From assembly GCF_014656075.1 (NCBI RefSeq), contig NZ_BNBS01000023.1, positions 1-64,000 of the forward strand: a DNA stretch of 64,000 nucleotides. Direction: 5' to 3'. Within the stretch, counting starts at the first letter, position 1, and every line of letters starts with the position of its first letter. Below the pieces are notes generated by a model. It saw only the letters and a list, made by a program, of their open reading frames with translations. It had not been told where the DNA came from and did no database searches. The position numbers were made by a program, and so were the translations under genes. This stretch comes from Streptomyces hydrogenans. Its GTDB lineage: Bacteria; Actinomycetota; Actinomycetes; Streptomycetales; Streptomycetaceae. Shown here in pieces: positions 35,349 through 42,893 of this stretch.

Positions 35349-38300
35349 TCATCTTCCGTGACCTCCTGGCTCGTGCGCCCGCTTCTTCTTCCGTGCCGGC
35401 TTCGTCTCCTCCTCGGCCACGTCGTACAGCGGTTCGCCCCGCACGTCCTCGACGGCTTCGAGGGCGACGCGCGTGGGGGGAGGCGGGGGCTCGACACGAA
35501 GGCGGGGTTTGCGGCCGCGGCGCTTGCGCGGCTTCGGGTCGAGACTGATACGGGGACCGGCCGCGGGGGGCGGCTCGGGCTCGGGCTGGGTGGCGATCCG
35601 CGAACGCACGGCGGGTTCGGGCGGGGGCACGGGCGCGGGGCCGGGTTCGGTGGCGATCCGCAGGCGGGGTTCCGGTTCCGTCGCGGTCGGAGGCGCCGGG
35701 TCGGCCTCCGTGTGGGGGGCCGCCTTGGCCTTTGCTGTGGCCGTTGCTTCGGCCTGCGCTTTCGCCTCCGCTTTCGCCCTCGCCTTGGCCTCCGCTTCGC
35801 CCTTGACCTTGGTCTTGACCTTGGCTTTCGCCTCCGTCTTGGTCTTGGCCTGGGTCTTGGCCCTCTCCTTGGCCTGGGCCTTGGCTTGGGCCTTGGCTTG
35901 AGCCTTGGCCCTCTCCTCGGCCTTGGCCTCCGCCTTGCCGCCCTCACCCTTCACTTGAGCCTGAGACTCCGCCTTGGCCTTGGGCTCGACCTCAGCCTTG
36001 GGCTTCACCTCTGGCTCGGGCTTCACCTCTGCCTTCGGCCGCGCCTCGGGCTTGGCCTTCGCGGTCTCAGGAGGACGAGACTTCGGTACGGCCTCGGCTC
36101 CCGCCCCCTCCCTCGCGGCCGCCTTCCCGCGCGCCCTCGGGGCCTTCTTCCTGCGCGGTCCTCCCCGTACCCGTTCCAGCAGTTCGAGCTGCTCGGCGTC
36201 GGTGAGCCATTCCAGGTTGTGCCGGTACTTGGCGAACCAGTCGGCGTAGCTCTCGTGGGGTTCTCCCGGGACACGGGGCCAGTGCGCCCCGTGGAGGAGC
36301 TCCTCCTTGATCCTGGACATCTCGTGGATCACGCCGTCGGGCCCGTTGTGCTTCCTGGCCTCGACCAGTCGTCTCGTCATCTCCTTGTAGTAGTTGTCCG
36401 TGTGCAGCACCTGGTGCCGCGTCCCGGCCTGGGGGATGACGTTCGGGTCCATGGAGGTCTCGGGCAGGTAGACGCCGTTGAGGGGGTCGTCCCTGGCGTC
36501 GACACCCGCCCATTCGAGGATGTCCCGCAGGGGCTCGGCGCGACGGTCCGTCGCCGCGGTGGCGTGGTGCGCGGCCTCGTCGGGCACGGCGTACTGGCCG
36601 ATGCCCTCCATGTTCCGCCTGAGCTCCTTCGAGGGCGATCCGGCCTCCCCCGTCCTCGACCTGAGCTCGTCACGGGCGCTCAGGCTCTGGGCCGGTGCCT
36701 CGTCGGGCTCGTGGTGCAGGGCCCTGGCCTCCCGGCCGGCCTTCCCCTCCGCCTCCGCCACGATCTCGGCCACCTGGCCTTCGGTCGTGCCCTGGGCCCT
36801 GAGCAGGTCCTCGAACTTCTCCAGGTGCTCCATCGCCTTCGCGGGGTCGGTCTCGGCCATCCGCGCGAGCTGCCGCAGGGCGTTCTTCATCGCCTTCTGG
36901 TTCTTGACCTCGTTCTTCGGGAACCGCTCGCGCAGCTCCTTGATCCGTCGCACGACCGGGGCCTGTTCGGCGGCCGTCACCTTGACCCGGGGTGGCTTGA
37001 CCGGTCGGTCCAGCCGGCGCCACGCCCCCTTCTTGCCCTGGTTGAGCTTGTCGACGAGTTCGGCGAACTCCACGGCCTTGCCGTCGGCGAGGTGCTTCGC
37101 GCGGATCTTCTCCAGTCGCGCGAGCATCAGGTCGAAGGCCTCCGCGCTTCCGGCGGAGCGGGCGTGCATCTGCCCCACGACGGTGATCCCGTACTGCCGC
37201 ACGGCGTCCATGCGTCTTCTGTCCCCGGCCAGCATGGCCAGCAGGTCCGCCTTCACCTGCGCCTGGGAGCCGATCCGGTCGAAGCCGATCTGTTCCAGCG
37301 TCTTGGCGAACCGCGCGCCCTCGCCTTCCTGGAGCGCCCCGACGACCTTGGCGACCTCGGCGGTCGTGAAGGCGTCCTTCCCGGTCAGCCGGGCGAAGGT
37401 CTGTGCCACTTCGGGTGTGAGACCGCCCGACTTCGCGCCCAGCACCCGCAGCGCCTCCGCCCTCGGCTGGAGGTCGGCGAGCACCGGGCCGAGCTGCGGG
37501 TGTTCCCTCAGCGACGCCAGGCTGCTCCCCTTGGGCACCTCGACCTCCTGCAGGACGCGCCCGAGGCGTGCGCCGTCCTCCTCTGGCAGCAGGGTCATCA
37601 GCTCCGCCACCGCGTGTTCGTCCTTGAGCCCCTTCAGCACGGCGCTGCCGGCGTGGAGCGCCTCGGCGAGGCGGGTGAAACGCGCGGCGATCCGCTCGCC
37701 CTCGAACACCTTGAGCACCTTGAGGAAGCGCAGGGCGGCGACGACCTTCTGGATCTTGACCAGTGCCTCGACGGCGGCCTGGATCTCCGAGATCCAGGTG
37801 AGCGCCTCGATGATCACGGCCCACTTGATCCTGGTGAGGAGACGATCGCCGACCCCGAAGAGTTCGGCGCCGCGCAGACCGGCGACGAGCACGGGGCCGA
37901 TCTTCGCGATCAGGGACTTGAGCTGCCTGGTCGACACCGGGTCGCCGAAGAGGGCCGCGTAGCACATGGTCGCGAGCTTCTGGAGTTCCCAGAGTCCCGA
38001 AAGGACCTTCTCGGGCTGGGTCAGCATGACCTTGAGGGATTCGAGCGTGCCCAGCACGAAGCCCATCACCGCCCGGACGGCCTCCTCGATCTCGATCGCC
38101 GTCCTGAGTCCGGGCAGGGCGGTCCGCTCCCGCTCGGCGTCCTCGCCCGTCCCGGCCTCGCGTCTCATCGAGAGGTGGAGCGCCTCGGCCACGAAGCCGA
38201 TGAACTCGCGTACCGTCACGTCCTTCTTGTCGCCGAACTTCTGGCCGACCGCGGTGAGCAGGTCCCAGAGGTCGCTTCCCATGTCGGCGAAGAGCTGCGC

Positions 38301-39836
38301 GTAGAGGCCGGCTTGGACCAAGCGGGCCCGGACGGCCTGGAGCTGGGCCAGGTCGTCCAGCGAGATCATGATCTGGATGATCGCGTGCCGCTGCTCCTCG
38401 AACGTCCACGCCTTGACGAGGATCTCCAGGTACTTCGCCCGCGTCTCCTCGTCCACCAGCGCGAACGTCTTCGCGTTCATGTCGGCCAGCTGCGTGGCGG
38501 CCTTCTCCAGGCTCGCCTCGTCCCCGGCGAGGCCGGCGTCCACCAGGCGGTCGAGCTCCTGGAAGGCGAGGATCTTCAGCTCCTCGGCGGAAAGCCAGAA
38601 CGCGTACTCCAGCTTCCTCGTGCGGATCCACTCCCTGGCCGCTGCCTCACTTCCCCAGAGGCCGACGCGCTCCTTGGTCCACAGCATGTTCACGTAGTAG
38701 CGGTGACCGTCCGGGGTGGTGACGACGGGCAGGACGCTGAAGCCGGTGAAGCCGGTGACCTCCTCGTCCTCGAGCTTCCAGTGCCTCACCGCTTCGCCGA
38801 TGGTCTCGTCGTCGACGGCGGGTGTGGTGGCGACGGCCAGGTAGTAGCTCTCCGCCGTGCCGGCTCCGCCTTCCAGGACGGCGTAGGAGCGGGCGCCGAA
38901 GAGGTGGTCGCCGAGTTGGGTCGCGTGGAGGAGGCTGCGCGAGCGCGCGTAGCGTGTCGCCTCACCCAACAGGACGAGCCGGGTGGCGCCGATGACCATC
39001 ACGGCGCGGCCGTCGACCGGACTCGGTCCCTCGACCACTTCGGTGTGCGGGTCCGACACGACGGTGACGCTCGGCTTCCGTCCCGCGCTCACCTTCGCGG
39101 CCTCGCGGGCGCGTTCCAGCTCCGGCTCGGCCGCTGCCGCTTCCTCCGAGGCCACCCAGGCGACCAGGGCGGGGCCGGGGGCGCGTGCCTCGGCTTGGGC
39201 CTTCGCCTCCGCGGCCGTGGGGACGGTGGTGACGTCCGTGGTGGCGACGGCCTGGGTGGAGGGGTCCGGGGTGGCTTCCGGGGCGGGAGTCGTGTCGGTG
39301 GTGGCTGTGGCACCCGTGGCGGGCGTGGCGGGTGTCCCCGGAGTGTGACCCGTGTCGGGCGTCGGCGCGTCGGGTGCCGAGGCCGGCTCCGTACCGTCTC
39401 CTCCGCTCGCGTGGGGTCCGTCGGCCCCTGCCGTCCCGCCCCCTCCCCGCGTCTCCCCGTGCTTCTCCCCCTCTTCCTCGCCATGCCCCGCCGCGCCTTC
39501 GCCCCCGTCGTCCGTCTCGGCCACGGCCATGGCCATGGCGAAGTCGAGGTGGGAGCGACCGACCTGTGCGGGGGCGGCCGGCGCCCCGGGGGCCGTACTC
39601 GCGCCCGCCGCTGACCACCCCAGCCTCGGGGCTGCGATGTCCGCCCTCTGATCGTCCTTCTCGATCGCCTGGGCGACCGCACGGAGGAGCAGGGCCTCCA
39701 GCCGTTCCCGGTAGGCCGGCGGTTCGTCGTCCGCGGTGAACGTGACCGAGGCCGGGAGGTGGAGCCGCCGGTGCGCGACGCCGTGGGCCGCCGTCTCCGC
39801 GGCGGTGGCCGGTGCGGTCTCGACGGAGGTCTTCAC
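35349..39836 (-). CDS. 1495-aa tape-measure-position protein with AHH nuclease motif and Lys/Ala-rich tail
   Basis: The largest protein of the locus, lying between the tube/chaperone-like genes and the hub, where a tape measure belongs. Residues ~1-290 contain a low-complexity Thr/Pro/Ala stretch. Residues ~290-1060 are mostly long helices with hydrophobic patches (VRAVMGFVLGTLESLKVMLT, PVLVAGLRGAELFGVGDRLL, KWAVIIEALTWISEIQAAVE). Residues ~1070-1190 match the AHH nuclease domain: DEAAHHATAA with Ala1089-His1090-His1091, DDPLNGVYLPETSMD, TRHQVLHTDNYYKEMTRRLV and RIKEELLHGAHWP. From ~1245 to the end is a Lys/Ala/Glu/Pro tail with KAQAKAQAKAQAK and basic RKRRGRKPRLRV patches. The GTG overlaps the upstream stop (GTGA). 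An injected nuclease, a tape measure, or both in one is the leading interpretation. Confidence 0.78.
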   Translation of the reverse strand: MKTSVETAPATAAETAAHGVAHRRLHLPASVTFTADDEPPAYRERLEALLLRAVAQAIEKDDQRADIAAPRLGWSAAGASTAPGAPAAPAQVGRSHLDFAMAMAVAETDDGGEGAAGHGEEEGEKHGETRGGGGTAGADGPHASGGDGTEPASAPDAPTPDTGHTPGTPATPATGATATTDTTPAPEATPDPSTQAVATTDVTTVPTAAEAKAQAEARAPGPALVAWVASEEAAAAEPELERAREAAKVSAGRKPSVTVVSDPHTEVVEGPSPVDGRAVMVIGATRLVLLGEATRYARSRSLLHATQLGDHLFGARSYAVLEGGAGTAESYYLAVATTPAVDDETIGEAVRHWKLEDEEVTGFTGFSVLPVVTTPDGHRYYVNMLWTKERVGLWGSEAAAREWIRTRKLEYAFWLSAEELKILAFQELDRLVDAGLAGDEASLEKAATQLADMNAKTFALVDEETRAKYLEILVKAWTFEEQRHAIIQIMISLDDLAQLQAVRARLVQAGLYAQLFADMGSDLWDLLTAVGQKFGDKKDVTVREFIGFVAEALHLSMRREAGTGEDAERERTALPGLRTAIEIEEAVRAVMGFVLGTLESLKVMLTQPEKVLSGLWELQKLATMCYAALFGDPVSTRQLKSLIAKIGPVLVAGLRGAELFGVGDRLLTRIKWAVIIEALTWISEIQAAVEALVKIQKVVAALRFLKVLKVFEGERIAARFTRLAEALHAGSAVLKGLKDEHAVAELMTLLPEEDGARLGRVLQEVEVPKGSSLASLREHPQLGPVLADLQPRAEALRVLGAKSGGLTPEVAQTFARLTGKDAFTTAEVAKVVGALQEGEGARFAKTLEQIGFDRIGSQAQVKADLLAMLAGDRRRMDAVRQYGITVVGQMHARSAGSAEAFDLMLARLEKIRAKHLADGKAVEFAELVDKLNQGKKGAWRRLDRPVKPPRVKVTAAEQAPVVRRIKELRERFPKNEVKNQKAMKNALRQLARMAETDPAKAMEHLEKFEDLLRAQGTTEGQVAEIVAEAEGKAGREARALHHEPDEAPAQSLSARDELRSRTGEAGSPSKELRRNMEGIGQYAVPDEAAHHATAATDRRAEPLRDILEWAGVDARDDPLNGVYLPETSMDPNVIPQAGTRHQVLHTDNYYKEMTRRLVEARKHNGPDGVIHEMSRIKEELLHGAHWPRVPGEPHESYADWFAKYRHNLEWLTDAEQLELLERVRGGPRRKKAPRARGKAAAREGAGAEAVPKSRPPETAKAKPEARPKAEVKPEPEVKPKAEVEPKAKAESQAQVKGEGGKAEAKAEERAKAQAKAQAKAQAKERAKTQAKTKTEAKAKVKTKVKGEAEAKARAKAEAKAQAEATATAKAKAAPHTEADPAPPTATEPEPRLRIATEPGPAPVPPPEPAVRSRIATQPEPEPPPAAGPRISLDPKPRKRRGRKPRLRVEPPPPPTRVALEAVEDVRGEPLYDVAEEETKPARKKKRAHEPGGHGR

Positions 39837-40036
39837 GGCGCCGCCCGCGTGGGCTCCGGTGCCTCGGCCGGGACGATCTCGGGGTATCCCTCCGCCGCGA
39901 TCCTCGCCCGCGCGAAGCCCAGGCGTGCGATCAGGGCCTGCTCGACCACCTCTCCCAGGCGTTCCAGGGCGGCGGGCGAGGGGGTGCCCGTGATCCTCAC
40001 GGTGATGGGGAAGTGACAGGTGATGGTGGTGGGCAT
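39833..40036 (-). CDS. Small 67-aa protein in the tail-chaperone position
   Basis: A 67-aa protein: TTITCHFPITVRITGTPSPA, then LERLGEVVEQALIARLGFAR and an acidic/Pro end. The first strand (HFPITV) and following amphipathic helix match the layout of the next small gene upstream (HFHFPIEVVL then a helix), so the two may be paralogues. Its stop overlaps the GTG of the 1495-aa gene. Position between tube and tape-measure candidates corresponds to phage tail-assembly chaperones, though a structural role is equally possible. Confidence 0.65.
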   Translation of the reverse strand: MPTTITCHFPITVRITGTPSPAALERLGEVVEQALIARLGFARARIAAEGYPEIVPAEAPEPTRAAP

Positions 40037-40058
40037 GGGAGCGCTCCGGGTCGCGCGG

Positions 40059-40256
40059 TCAGCTGAGGGCCTCGTGCAGGGCCTCGTAGATCCCCGAGAC
40101 GAGGTCCTGACGGGTCTCCTCCGCGATGTCTCCCGCCAGGACCACCTCGATGGGGAAGTGGAAGTGGAGTTCCGCCCCCGGACCGGAGACCACGACGGGC
40201 TCCGGTCCCACGGCCTCGGGCAGCGTGCCCCGCTGCTCGAACTCCTGGTACGACAT
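40059..40256 (-). CDS. Small 65-aa protein in the tail-chaperone position
   Basis: A 65-aa protein: SYQEFEQRGTLPEAVG, GPGAELHFHFPIEVVLAGDI, then EETRQDLVSGIYEALHEALS. It shares the H-F-P-I-x-V strand followed by a C-terminal amphipathic helix with the neighbouring 67-aa protein. The ATG has GGAG just upstream, and the gene sits 19 bases after the tube stop. Function unknown; chaperone-like or small structural subunit by position. Confidence 0.65.
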   Translation of the reverse strand: MSYQEFEQRGTLPEAVGPEPVVVSGPGAELHFHFPIEVVLAGDIAEETRQDLVSGIYEALHEALS

Positions 40257-40275
40257 GGTGTCCTCCGCGCTCCGG

Positions 40276-40671
40276 TCAGGTGCTGGGCGTGACTTCCAGG
40301 CAGACGCAGTTGAAGGTGGTGGTGGGCACGCCGTCGATGACGATCACGCTCGCGGCGGCCGTGATGTAGCACTCGCTGAACAGGATCTGCTGGAACGTCC
40401 AGTCGGTGCCGGAGGACTCCTGGAGTCCGACGTTGAAGCTCTCGTGGGCCAGGGCCATCTCGGTGAGCTTGGCGACCGACGGCCCGATCCCCTTCACCGC
40501 CATGGAGAAGGTGAACGCCTTCGGCTGGACGACGTGGGCGACGTTGTCGGCCTCCAGTGAGTGCAGCGGCTGCACCGGGCTGTTGAACGTGGGGTTGAAG
40601 GAGTCGATGGGGGTGACCGGCGTGGTGCCGACCATCACCGTCAACCGGGTGTCCCACTTGACCTCGGACAT
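40276..40671 (-). CDS. Tail tube protein
   Basis: A 131-aa soluble beta-rich protein directly after the sheath gene, the invariant position of the inner tube in contractile systems. It has DTRLTVMVGTTPVTPIDSFN, PLHSLEADNVAHVVQPKAFT, FSMAVKGIGPSVAKLTEMAL and DWTFQQILFSECYITAA, a pattern of two beta sheets and one helix as in gp19/Hcp-fold tubes. It is shorter than typical eCIS tubes (~150 aa). It starts 11 bases after the sheath stop with GGAGCG upstream of the ATG. Assignment rests on size, strand pattern and gene order. Confidence 0.78.
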   Translation of the reverse strand: MSEVKWDTRLTVMVGTTPVTPIDSFNPTFNSPVQPLHSLEADNVAHVVQPKAFTFSMAVKGIGPSVAKLTEMALAHESFNVGLQESSGTDWTFQQILFSECYITAAASVIVIDGVPTTTFNCVCLEVTPST

Positions 40672-40682
40672 CTCATCGCTCC

Positions 40683-41999
40683 TTAACCCTTGAGGACCAG
40701 CTTGACGGCGATCTGGTGGATCACGCCCGCGTAGACGACGGAGACCTCCATGTCGACGTTCCGCGCGCTCCGCCGGTCGCTGATCCGCTGGAGCTCGTCC
40801 GGGGTCAGGGTGGCGCGCACGCGTTCCAGGAGCACCAGGAGCGGGATGTGGATGGCGTAGTCCTCGATCACGCCACGGGTCACCAGCGGCGAGAGCACGC
40901 TCTGGACGAGCGTGACGATCGTGCGCAGGCCCGGCCGGTCGATGCGGACGTCGCCGACGGCGCGGATCAGCGCGGCCTTGACGCGGAAACCGACGTCGTC
41001 GAGGGTCCGGACGACGTCGACGTACTTCTTGCCGCCGGTCGGGCTGGCGGTCAGTCCCTCGCCCACGTACAGGGCGTGGCCGGGGAGCAGCACGGGGCTC
41101 GCCACCCAGTTGATCGAGGCGTCGTAGTAGTTCTGGATCTCGGTGGCCGTGAAGAGGTCGGTCATCTCGATGGAGATCGGCTTGAGCAGGAGGGAGATGT
41201 GGGGTTCGTGGCCCGCGATGACGCCGGCCACCGCCGCGGCGACGTCGTCCTCCGACTTGTGGGCGATCAGGACCATCCGGTTGTCGTGGATCGCGCCCTT
41301 GTTCAGGGCGATCTGCTTCGCCTGCGTCAGCGTCGGGTCCAGCATGGCGACGCCGATGCGCTCGTTGCCGTCTCCCCCGGTGTTGGAGACCTTGGCGACG
41401 TGGTCCGCCAGGAGTGCGACCGGGTGGTTGGTGGCCGGCTGCTCGTTCAGCGGCGTGTTGGCCAGCACCACGATCTGTGCCGGGACGTCCTTGGCCGCGG
41501 TGAACGCGGTGGTCCAGACGGGCGTGGTGAAGTCCACGGCGAGGCCCCAGACCACGGTCGGCGGCGGGGTCTGCCGGAAGGCCAGCGAGATGGAGGCGGC
41601 GAGGTCGCTGAGGCCGAGACCGGCCACGGGGTCGTCCACCGCGTGAGGGTTCTTCAGGTCCTCGTCGAGGGTCCAGATGAACTTGCCGCCGCCCGCGTCG
41701 GCCACGGCCGTGATCGTACGGACCTCGGCCGCGTCCTCCTTCCCGATCACGACCTCCGTCCCGACCGGGAACTTCGCCCCGGCCGAGCAGGTCTTGACGG
41801 GGGCCTCGACCTTCTCCACCAGTTTCGTCGTCCCCTTCGGGTACGCCTTCACCGCGTCGTCGGGGTACGTGAACGGCCGGGCGGCCGAGGCGGCGCTCCC
41901 GATGGCGCCCTTGCCGATGACGAGGATGTCCCCGAAGGCTCTGGTGGCGGGCGCGAACAGGTCGCTCCTCGCTTGGACCGTGACGTAGTTGTACGGCAT
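40683..41999 (-). CDS. Contractile tail sheath protein
   Basis: A 438-aa protein with N-terminal RSDLFAPATRAFGDILVIGK, the classic sheath start in which each subunit names and locates itself on the tube. LSDLAASISLAFRQTPPPTV and IVVLANTPLNEQPATNHPVA follow in the subtilisin-like middle, then TRGVIEDYAIHIPLLVLLER near the C-terminus, the conserved sheath end that exchanges strands with neighbours. At under 450 residues it is a compact single sheath; many eCIS loci encode two or three. It is followed immediately by the tube gene. Confidence 0.88.
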   Translation of the reverse strand: MPYNYVTVQARSDLFAPATRAFGDILVIGKGAIGSAASAARPFTYPDDAVKAYPKGTTKLVEKVEAPVKTCSAGAKFPVGTEVVIGKEDAAEVRTITAVADAGGGKFIWTLDEDLKNPHAVDDPVAGLGLSDLAASISLAFRQTPPPTVVWGLAVDFTTPVWTTAFTAAKDVPAQIVVLANTPLNEQPATNHPVALLADHVAKVSNTGGDGNERIGVAMLDPTLTQAKQIALNKGAIHDNRMVLIAHKSEDDVAAAVAGVIAGHEPHISLLLKPISIEMTDLFTATEIQNYYDASINWVASPVLLPGHALYVGEGLTASPTGGKKYVDVVRTLDDVGFRVKAALIRAVGDVRIDRPGLRTIVTLVQSVLSPLVTRGVIEDYAIHIPLLVLLERVRATLTPDELQRISDRRSARNVDMEVSVVYAGVIHQIAVKLVLKG

Positions 42000-42065
42000 C
42001 GACTGCTCCTCACCGTGTGCCGCCCGGTCTCCGTGGGCCGGGCGCGGCCGGTGCCCGCCGGGCGT

Positions 42066-42821
42066 TCAGGGCGCCGTCTCGAAGGCGGCGACGAATCCCT
42101 GGGTCGCCAGCAGATCGCCGACCAGTTGCTCGGTCGTCCGTGACGGTTCGTCATCCGTGATGGCGGGGAAGACCGCCAACCACGCGCTGGAAGCGAGCAG
42201 GGCGCCGCCGTCGTGGGCCTCGGGCCGCGGGCTCGCCGTGTCGACCGCCCGCTTGGCCTGGCTGAGCCGGCGCAGCGCGTCGGTGAGGTCGAGGCGGTCG
42301 AAGAAGAGCGTCGACACCCGCAGGGGCAGGTCGCGGGCCGGCGCTGTCGGATCGAAGGGGGGCGGTTCGTCGTACCGGAGGTCGTAGGGCCGCTGGAACC
42401 CGTCCTGGGCTGTGCCCGCGGCCGTCGCCCAGGCCGCCTTCGCGTGGGCGGCGGCGAGGAGGCCGCCGACCGGCGCGGTCTTCACCGTGATCACGGTCTC
42501 CAGGGACATGTCGAGCCAGCGCACCGGGGGCGTCGCCGGGATCTCGACGGTGGCCCGGGCCTGTTCGGTCGCGGGGATCGACTTGTCCCACGAGCCGTGG
42601 ACGGCGGTCGTGGCCTGGACGGCGGTCTGGAACTCGGTGCGGTCGACGCGGACGGACTCGACCGCTCTGATGTCGAGGTGGGCCGGGTCGTAGACGGAGG
42701 CCAGCAGAGACTTCACGCGCTCGCGCTCCGGGTCGGTGGCGGGGAGCAGCAGCGCCTTCACGTTCTCCGGCCGTAGGTACCGGAGCATCAGACCGTCGGT
42801 GAAGGGGATCGTGGCTGCCAT
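42066..42821 (-). CDS. Unknown 251-aa protein upstream of the sheath
   Basis: A 251-aa soluble protein: IPFTDGLMLRYLRPENVKAL, RVKSLLASVYDPAHLDIRAV, SVRVDRTEFQTAVQATTAVH, then LDMSLETVITVKTAPVGGLL and a helical C-terminus. No family recognised. It precedes the sheath by 66 bases on the same strand. In contractile systems a tail-terminator or cap protein is often encoded near the sheath or at an operon end, so this is a candidate cap, but nothing in the sequence proves it. Confidence 0.6.
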   Translation of the reverse strand: MAATIPFTDGLMLRYLRPENVKALLLPATDPERERVKSLLASVYDPAHLDIRAVESVRVDRTEFQTAVQATTAVHGSWDKSIPATEQARATVEIPATPPVRWLDMSLETVITVKTAPVGGLLAAAHAKAAWATAAGTAQDGFQRPYDLRYDEPPPFDPTAPARDLPLRVSTLFFDRLDLTDALRRLSQAKRAVDTASPRPEAHDGGALLASSAWLAVFPAITDDEPSRTTEQLVGDLLATQGFVAAFETAP

Positions 42822-42893
42822 CTCGCTGTCACCTTCTCCAGAGGTACGTCGGGGGCGGGTCGTGTCGGCCGGGCGGTCGGGGCTCCGTCGGTG

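Noticed and set aside
35268..39614. Plus-strand frame of ~1450 codons opposite the AHH-bearing gene
   Set aside because: Leu/Gly/Arg-rich mirror of the Lys/Ala/Glu-rich minus-strand gene; no domains, no ribosome site.
39833..40256. Programmed frameshift joining the two small tail genes, as in phage tail chaperones
   Set aside because: They are separated by 22 bases, with separate starts and stops and no slippery heptamer seen.
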